Source: Rhodanobacter sp. 67-28 (GTDB lineage: Bacteria > Pseudomonadota > Gammaproteobacteria > Xanthomonadales > Rhodanobacteraceae). From it: a stretch of DNA of 38,374 nt. The translations under genes and the position numbers were made by a program. Location of the stretch: positions 1 to 38,374 of the forward strand of contig MKTU01000049.1 of the NCBI GenBank assembly GCA_001898415.1. Direction: 5' to 3'. Positions 34,328 through 38,374 of this stretch are shown here, piece after piece; position 1 is the stretch's first letter, and each line of letters starts with the position of its first letter. The notes beneath the pieces were generated by a model. The model saw only the letters and a program-made list of their open reading frames with translations. It was not told where the DNA came from and made no database searches.

Positions 34328-35158
34328 TCACATCGATGGCGTGGAAGCCGCCGCGGCCGTAGTCGCGCCGGCGGGCTGCGTGTTCGCTGACGGGTATTGC
34401 CCGACCTGCAGGGCGAATCGGGTTTGACCGGACGGCGTCGCCGACGGGTCGAGATACACCTGGATCACGTAATTTGTCGCCGTCGCCACCGATTCGGTCC
34501 AGGTGTTCGCTCCGGTCGTGCTCGTGTCGACCAGCGCCTTGTCGTGGGTCTGGTCGGTCACCTTGAAGTACAGCCGAGGGTTGTCCGAAATGAGGTTGAT
34601 CTTCACCGTCATGCCCGCTGCGATGGCCACGGTGAAGTTGTGCGCGGTGGCGCCGGGCGACAACACCACAGCCTGTTGTGCCCACGGCTTGCCGGCTTCG
34701 AATGTCACCGCGCTTGTGGGCACCTGCATGTCTTCGGCCCCGTACTGCCCGATCTGCAATGCGTACTTGGCGGTGTCGCCGGATGGTATCGCGGCGGGAT
34801 CGATGTAGACATGGATCGCATACGTGGCAGCCGGCGCGTTCGGCAAGGTCCAGGTGGACTCACCGGTCTTGCGCGAATCCAGCAGCAGCTTGTCGTTGGT
34901 CCGGTCCTCCACCCTGAAACGCACGTTGGGATTGCGGGTGAGGAGATTGAGCTGCAACGTCTTGCCCGCCGCGATCGCCACCGTGTAATCGAGCGAGCTG
35001 TCGGAATGCGTGAGGTTGCCGATTTCCTGCGCCCAGACACTGTTGGCCGCGAAGGTCACCGCTACCGGATCGCCCGCGAAAGCCGGCAACGACACGCAGG
35101 CAGCAGCCAAGCCGAAGCTCACGCCCAGGGCGCGGCAGAAAAGACGGAAACGTGACAT
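34328..35158 (-). CDS. Exported protein with two tandem copies of a PPC-like beta domain
   Basis: A 276-residue exported protein of unknown function. The signal peptide ends at AFA-GD (residue 28). Two clearly homologous units of about 108 residues follow (about 32-142 and 146-255). Each begins AVTFxA...WAQ, has DYTVAIAAGKTLQLNL or NFTVAIAAGMTVKINL, then YxIxVYxDPxAxPSG and ends ALQxGQY. The pattern resembles bacterial pre-peptidase C-terminal-type beta-sandwich domains, here as a free-standing protein. A Thr/Ala-rich tail ends it. The ATG at 35158 was chosen because it begins the signal peptide. Confidence 0.82.
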   Translation of the reverse strand: MSRFRLFCRALGVSFGLAAACVSLPAFAGDPVAVTFAANSVWAQEIGNLTHSDSSLDYTVAIAAGKTLQLNLLTRNPNVRFRVEDRTNDKLLLDSRKTGESTWTLPNAPAATYAIHVYIDPAAIPSGDTAKYALQIGQYGAEDMQVPTSAVTFEAGKPWAQQAVVLSPGATAHNFTVAIAAGMTVKINLISDNPRLYFKVTDQTHDKALVDTSTTGANTWTESVATATNYVIQVYLDPSATPSGQTRFALQVGQYPSANTQPAGATTAAAASTPSM

Positions 35159-35772
35159 GAGTGGGGACCCCTGGTGGATTGAAGTTGGTTTGCAGGCGAT
35201 CGACGATTCCACGCCTTGCGGCACCGCAGCCGCGAAGACGCTGCCTTCCCGTGTGCAGGCCGTGCCTCACCCCTGAGTCAGCGCCGTGTGCGGACCATAC
35301 GCTGGTCTCACGAGGCTTGCCAGCCGGCACAACCCGCCTGGCCGTTTTTCGCTCTGCGGCCAGGAGCCCGCCATGTTCAGTTCCCGGACGGGTCCATCCG
35401 CAATCTCGACCGACGCACGAGCACGAATTCAATTGGACGCGTCTCCTTTGTTCCCGCATGCCCTTGTTGCGGACAGGACGGAGCGATGGTCGCGGGCCGG
35501 ACGCCTGCCTTCCTTTCGAAATCGCTTTTGTTGATCTCGGTCAACAGCCATCGGTGCCGATGAACCGAGCATGCGGGTGTTGCCAGCGCGATCCGGCATC
35601 GACAGGCATAGCCGGTGACTCTGCTTGGGCCAGGACGACAGGCATGGCGACGACCCAGGCGACGTCCACCATGTCGTCTGTTCCGCGCCGCGTTCCCGCA
35701 TCGCCAGGGTCTCCTGGATACGCCACGGACATTGACGATTTCGATTGCCACCCAACTGCGGAGAGTCAGCTC
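35159..35772. promoter_or_regulatory. Long intergenic region with an FNR/Anr-like box
   Basis: This 614-base gap separates the divergent duplicated-domain protein and the cytochrome c peroxidase. TTGAT-CTCG-GTCAA (35531-35544) matches the FNR/Anr consensus TTGAT-N4-ATCAA at nine of ten positions and lies 229 bases before the peroxidase ATG. Open frames across the gap lack starts with ribosome binding sites or protein-like composition. Nothing else was identified. Confidence 0.42.
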
Positions 35773-36813
35773 ATGTCGCCGATCAAGCTGGTTTCACTGA
35801 TGGTTCTCGCCTCCCTGGCGACAGGCCAGGCATGGTCGCAAACGGCATTGATGAAGCAGGCCCAGGGTCTGTTCAAACCGATACCCGCCAATGCGCCGCC
35901 GTTGCCGGGCAATGCGGCGACCCCGGCCAGGGTGGAGCTAGGCAAGCTGCTTTACTTCGAGCCCCGGCTGTCCGAAAGCCATGCCATCAACTGCAACTCA
36001 TGCCACATGGTCGGCATGGGCGGGGTCGACCTGCAGGAGACTTCGCTGGGTCATCGCTGGCAGCATGGCGGTCGCAATGCACCGACCGTCTACAACGCGG
36101 TGTTCGACGTCGCCCAGTTCTGGGATGGGCGTGCCAGGGACCTTGAGCAGCAGGCTGGCGGTCCGCTGGTCAACCCGGTCGAGATGGACACCACCGAGTC
36201 ACACGTCGTCGAACAGCTCAAGGGGATTCCCGGCTACGCCGCCGTGTTCGCCAAGGCCTATCCGGCCGTGCCCGATCCGATCACGTTCGACAACGTGCGC
36301 AAGGCCATCGCCTTGTTCGAGGCCACCCTGATCACGCCGAACGCGCCGTTCGATCGCTACCTCAAGGGCAACGAGAAGGCGCTCGACGCGAATCAGAAGG
36401 AAGGCCTGGCGCTGTTCATCAACAAGGGCTGTGCGGCATGCCACAACGGCATCAACGTGGGCGGGGGCATGTACGCCCCGTTCGGCGTAGTCGAGCGGCC
36501 CGGTGCCGACATTCTCCCGCCGGGGGACAAGGGCCGCTTCGCGGTGACCAAGACGGCCAGCGACGAATACGTGTTCCGGGTGCCCTCGCTGCGCAACATC
36601 GCGCTGACCGCGCCCTATTTCCATACGGGCAAGGTGTGGGATCTTCGCCAGGCCGTCGCGATCATGGGCAGCAGCCAGCTCGGCGCGAAGCTGAGCGACG
36701 AGGAGGTCGGCAAGATCGAGGTTTTCCTCGGGGCCCTGACCGGCGACCAGCCGAAGGTCGCGCTGCCGACCCTGCCACCCAGCGTGGCAACCACCCCGCG
36801 GCCCAAGCCGTGA
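35773..36813 (+). CDS. Di-haem cytochrome c peroxidase (CcpA/MauG family)
   Basis: A 346-residue periplasmic enzyme that reduces hydrogen peroxide with electrons from cytochrome c. A signal peptide (about 1-22, ending WSQ) precedes two c-type haem sites: CNSCH (C74, C77, H78; peroxidatic haem) and CAACH (C220, C223, H224; electron-transfer haem). The FRVPSLRNIALTAPYFHTGKVWDLRQAVAIM segment, seen in part, is the usual C-terminal block with the haem-ligand Met. GGAGAG precedes the ATG at 35773. An FNR-like box upstream suggests induction at low oxygen. Confidence 0.94.
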   Translation: MSPIKLVSLMVLASLATGQAWSQTALMKQAQGLFKPIPANAPPLPGNAATPARVELGKLLYFEPRLSESHAINCNSCHMVGMGGVDLQETSLGHRWQHGGRNAPTVYNAVFDVAQFWDGRARDLEQQAGGPLVNPVEMDTTESHVVEQLKGIPGYAAVFAKAYPAVPDPITFDNVRKAIALFEATLITPNAPFDRYLKGNEKALDANQKEGLALFINKGCAACHNGINVGGGMYAPFGVVERPGADILPPGDKGRFAVTKTASDEYVFRVPSLRNIALTAPYFHTGKVWDLRQAVAIMGSSQLGAKLSDEEVGKIEVFLGALTGDQPKVALPTLPPSVATTPRPKP

Positions 36814-36860
36814 CCCGCACGAATGAGGCTGTCCAGGCAAGCATGCAGGGACGTCCAGAA

Positions 36861-36943
36861 AAAAGGGCGCGTGGCCAATTCAGCCAAGCAGGCGACTGGC
36901 CCTGCCAGACGACGACCGGATTTATTTGGCCACGTCCCCTTTG
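36861..36943. repeat. REP-like imperfect palindromic repeat, copy 1
   Basis: The left arm AAAGGGCGCGTGGCCAA (36862-36878) pairs with the right arm TTGGCCACGTCCCCTTT (36926-36942) at 15 of 17 positions, and a small hairpin lies between. The core (CAGGCGACTGGCCCTGCCAG, then ACGACGACCG) recurs near 37491-37522. Elements of this form flank REP-associated tyrosine transposase genes in relatives (recalled). The right arm encodes the last six residues and stop of the minus-strand gene at 36922. Confidence 0.72.
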
Positions 36944-37311
36944 ATTCGCAGCACCAGCCAGGCCATCAACAACAGGGCGACCAGCACACCCACCGCCGCC
37001 GCACCGAGCAGGGGCCCGATCGCCGGTTCCGGAACCACGCCGCCATAAAGCAGGACCAGGCCCACGGACAACACCAGCACCGCCAGCTGATGCAGGTAGA
37101 ACTGGAAGCCGGCGACCCTGCCCCCCGCGCCGACGAGCCACAGCTTGTGGATCAACGCGTAGATGAAGGACACCACAAAACCCAGCAGCAGCATGTGCGC
37201 GTGCGCCACGGACAAGGCGTGGTTGTGCGAAGCCGCCATGTAGATGCCAAGCCCCATGCCCGCGATGGCATAGGCAAAACCGCAGAGCAGAAATCTCCGA
37301 TCGAGCGCCAT
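36922..37311 (-). CDS. Four-helix membrane protein with paired histidines, repeat-derived C-terminus
   Basis: A 129-residue membrane protein with four predicted helices (about 6-27, 36-58, 72-92 and 98-122). Helix ends carry H29/H31 (HNH), H37/H39 (VAHAHMLLLG), H55 and H74; the HxH...LLLG pattern recalls haem-binding helices of haem-copper oxidase subunit I-like proteins. Metal or haem binding is inference. The start is the ATG at 37311, with GGGGA upstream. The last residues, KGDVAK, and the stop lie within a REP-like repeat, so the original C-terminus may have been replaced. It converges on the cytochrome c peroxidase gene. Confidence 0.72.
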   Translation of the reverse strand: MALDRRFLLCGFAYAIAGMGLGIYMAASHNHALSVAHAHMLLLGFVVSFIYALIHKLWLVGAGGRVAGFQFYLHQLAVLVLSVGLVLLYGGVVPEPAIGPLLGAAAVGVLVALLLMAWLVLRIKGDVAK

Positions 37312-37464
37312 GATGTCTTTCCCCTGGTCCCCGGTGGCCGGCATCGATGTCGCACGATGCACTGCCGGCTGCGCACCGCCGCGGGGCGATTCTGCTACAG
37401 ATGTTCGAAGCGGGCACGCGGAAAGTATTTCCCGCGGAAACTGTCACGCGAAGGGCGTACCGGG

Positions 37465-37571
37465 AAAAGTGGACGTGGCCAATCAAGCCAGGCAGGCGGC
37501 TGGCCTTGCCAGACGACGACCGAATTCAATTAGCCACGCCCCTTCTTTTTCACGTCCCCTTTCATTTGGCC
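37465..37571. repeat. REP-like repeat, copy 2, with an extra right-arm fragment
   Basis: GGACGTGGCCAATCAAGCC (37471-37489), a hairpin CTGGC-CTT-GCCAG (37499-37512 region), ACGACGACCG and ATTAGCCACGCCCCTT match copy 1 closely. A further right-arm piece, CACGTCCCCTTTCATTTGGCC (about 37551-37571), follows after CTTTTT. The two repeats flank the gene at 36922-37311. The fragment abuts the PQQ-dehydrogenase remnant directly. Confidence 0.7.
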
Positions 37572-37739
37572 AGCGAGGCCATCATCCGCGTCACCTTCGA
37601 TGGCAAGGGCGGCACCACCGCGGTCGACCGCTGGAACGTCGGCAAGCGCCTGTGCGATATCAAGGAAGCGCTGGACGGCTCGCTGTGGATGCTGGAGGAC
37701 GCCGGGCCCGGCGGCTTGTATCGGCTCACGCCGAAATGA
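37569..37739 (+). pseudogene. C-terminal remnant of a PQQ-dependent sugar dehydrogenase
   Basis: About 56 codons end in a normal stop: AIIRVTFDGKGGTTAVDRWN, then a DIKEALDGSLWMLEDAGPGG block and YRLTPK. This is the closing beta-propeller blade of the PQQ-dependent aldose/sorbosone dehydrogenase-like family as I recall it. The rest of the gene (several hundred codons) is missing; the frame upstream is REP-like repeat. No ribosome binding site or start belongs to it. A deletion ending at the repeat is the simplest explanation. Confidence 0.75.
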
Positions 37740-37748
37740 CTCGACGTG

Positions 37749-38183
37749 TCAATTGATGATCTCCCCCATGCCGGCTTCGACGCGACGCTTCAGTTCCCGG
37801 ATGAACTCCGCGTCGTAGGGCTCCCAGCGTTCGAGCTCGCCCACGATCCTCAGCGGCGCCGCGCTTCGGTAGGAGCGAGTGGGGTTGCCGGGGAATTTCT
37901 TGTTCGTCACGTTGGGGTCGTCTTCGAACGCACCGGTCGGCGTGACGACATAGACTCGCGGCCTTCCCCTGCCGCGCGCCATCTCCGCGGCAAGGCCGGC
38001 CCCCTTTGCTACGGCGGTGAAATAGATGTGGTTCATCACGACGCGGACGTCGTAGTTGGAGGTGAACCCGGCCATCAGCAAATCACCCAGGGAAAGATCC
38101 GCCTTCGTCCCGTGGTAGAACGGCCCTTCCACGCGATGGCAGTTCCCGTGGGAAACCGGAACCCACTCGTCGTCGTCATGCAT
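37749..38183 (-). CDS. arr: NAD+-rifampin ADP-ribosyltransferase (Arr family)
   Basis: Arr enzymes inactivate rifamycins by ADP-ribosylating the ansa-chain hydroxyl. The 144-residue product is full length and keeps the family's key residues at a constant shift from mycobacterial Arr: H24 (FYHGTKADL), Y54 (NHIYFTA) and D89 (FEDDPN), followed by NKKFPGNPTRSYRS. It is chromosomal, with no integron, transposase or other resistance gene in view. Environmental Arr homologues are common, and the native substrate here is not known. The ATG at 38183 has only a weak GGGG upstream. Confidence 0.92.
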   Translation of the reverse strand: MHDDDEWVPVSHGNCHRVEGPFYHGTKADLSLGDLLMAGFTSNYDVRVVMNHIYFTAVAKGAGLAAEMARGRGRPRVYVVTPTGAFEDDPNVTNKKFPGNPTRSYRSAAPLRIVGELERWEPYDAEFIRELKRRVEAGMGEIIN

Positions 38184-38316
38184 CCCCGGCGTACCTCATG
38201 CTTGCTGCCCGATCGGCAGGCCGGCGATTCTCAGACGCCCCGGCAGTCTTGCCGCAAGCCCCGGTGACTGATATAAATTGATGGTGGGAGGCGCAGTGCG
38301 CCTCCTTTTTTTTGGT
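38184..38316 (+). ncRNA. Candidate structured RNA ending in an orphan rho-independent terminator
   Basis: GGAGGCGC-AGT-GCGCCTCC (38287-38305) followed by eight T (38306-38313) is a textbook terminator on the plus strand, yet no plus-strand gene ends within 500 bases except the remnant at 37739. Upstream hairpins include CGGCA-GTCT-TGCCG (38241-38254). The genes on both sides are on the minus strand. Either a short RNA is made here, or the stem guards against antisense read-through. The AT-rich ATATAAATT (38271-38279) may belong to the arr promoter. Confidence 0.4.
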
Positions 38317-38374
38317 TCATCGCGCCTTACCGGGAAAGGCGGCCTTGATTTTGAGGAAGAAGTAGGGGAAGTCG
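38317..38374 (-). CDS. C-terminal end of an unidentified protein (partial)
   Basis: The minus strand entering from the right edge reads DFPYFFLKIKAAFPGKAR followed by a TGA at 38319-38317. Composition is protein-like and the frame is open to the edge, so I take it as the last 18 codons of a gene that continues beyond the window. The family cannot be named from this piece. Confidence 0.5.
   Translation of the reverse strand, partial: DFPYFFLKIKAAFPGKAR

Noticed and set aside
35159..35772. Open frames on both strands in the gap before the cytochrome c peroxidase
   Set aside because: None has a ribosome binding site with protein-like composition; they are Arg/Pro-rich and overlap one another.
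1..38374. CRISPR arrays, tRNA or rRNA genes, prophage or complete insertion sequence
   Set aside because: No regularly spaced direct repeats, no cloverleaf or rRNA sequence recognised, and no transposase, integrase or phage gene in any frame.

Overview
The window is a GC-rich (roughly two-thirds G+C by eye) chromosomal segment of a gammaproteobacterium. Gene content and protein style (miaA-hfq-hflX-hflK order, a Xanthomonad-type Tdh/Kbl pair, a methylcitrate cycle, ahpC-ahpF, REP-like repeats) point to the Xanthomonadales, most likely Rhodanobacteraceae (Rhodanobacter/Dyella/Frateuria-like). The genus is inferred from recalled protein resemblance, not from a search. No tRNA, rRNA, CRISPR array, intact insertion sequence or prophage was recognised.

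Layout. Positions 1-2927 (minus) carry miaA-hfq-hflX, with the first five codons of hflK at the left edge. Positions 3071-4106 (plus) hold a ParD-like antitoxin gene overlapping a second-type methionine aminopeptidase gene behind an AT-rich promoter with a perfect inverted repeat. Then come a large S46 dipeptidyl peptidase (minus), the threonine-degrading tdh-kbl pair (plus), an rRNA pseudouridine synthase and an OmpA-type porin (minus). Positions 11390-16912 hold a methylcitrate-cycle locus (prpD, prpC, prpB, all minus). It is split by a plus-strand block: a TerC-family exporter under a yybP-ykoY-type manganese riboswitch, and a DUF2975 membrane protein coupled to a small Xre regulator. A DAACS carboxylate/amino-acid symporter diverges from prpB.

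Positions 18457-22889 form a plus-strand oxidative-stress block: an OxyR-like site, ahpC, ahpF, a class II-like sirtuin, msrB and msrA. Positions 22958-30741 are accessory: a membrane protein, a class 3 lipase preceded by a small DUF6795-like exported protein, DUF1428, a PAS-GGDEF diguanylate cyclase, a TPR-sulfotransferase, a VOC protein, a glutathione transferase, a coiled-coil protein and a lipoprotein-like gene remnant.

Positions 30898-31706 (minus) hold a second DUF2975-Xre module with the same one-base stop/start overlap as the first. It looks like actinobacterial homologues and has an elaborate AT-rich operator array. The right end carries a GFA-family protein, an ankyrin-repeat protein, an exported protein with a duplicated domain, a di-haem cytochrome c peroxidase behind an FNR-like box, REP-like repeats that supply the end of a four-helix membrane protein and abut a decapitated PQQ-dehydrogenase remnant, a chromosomal arr-type ADP-ribosyltransferase, a strong plus-strand terminator with no recognisable gene before it, and the tail of an unknown minus-strand gene.

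Most worth following up: the twin DUF2975-Xre modules and their operators, the ParD-like/methionine aminopeptidase pair, the lipase/DUF6795 pair, the Mn riboswitch, and the repeat-driven gene remodelling near 36.9-37.6 kb.
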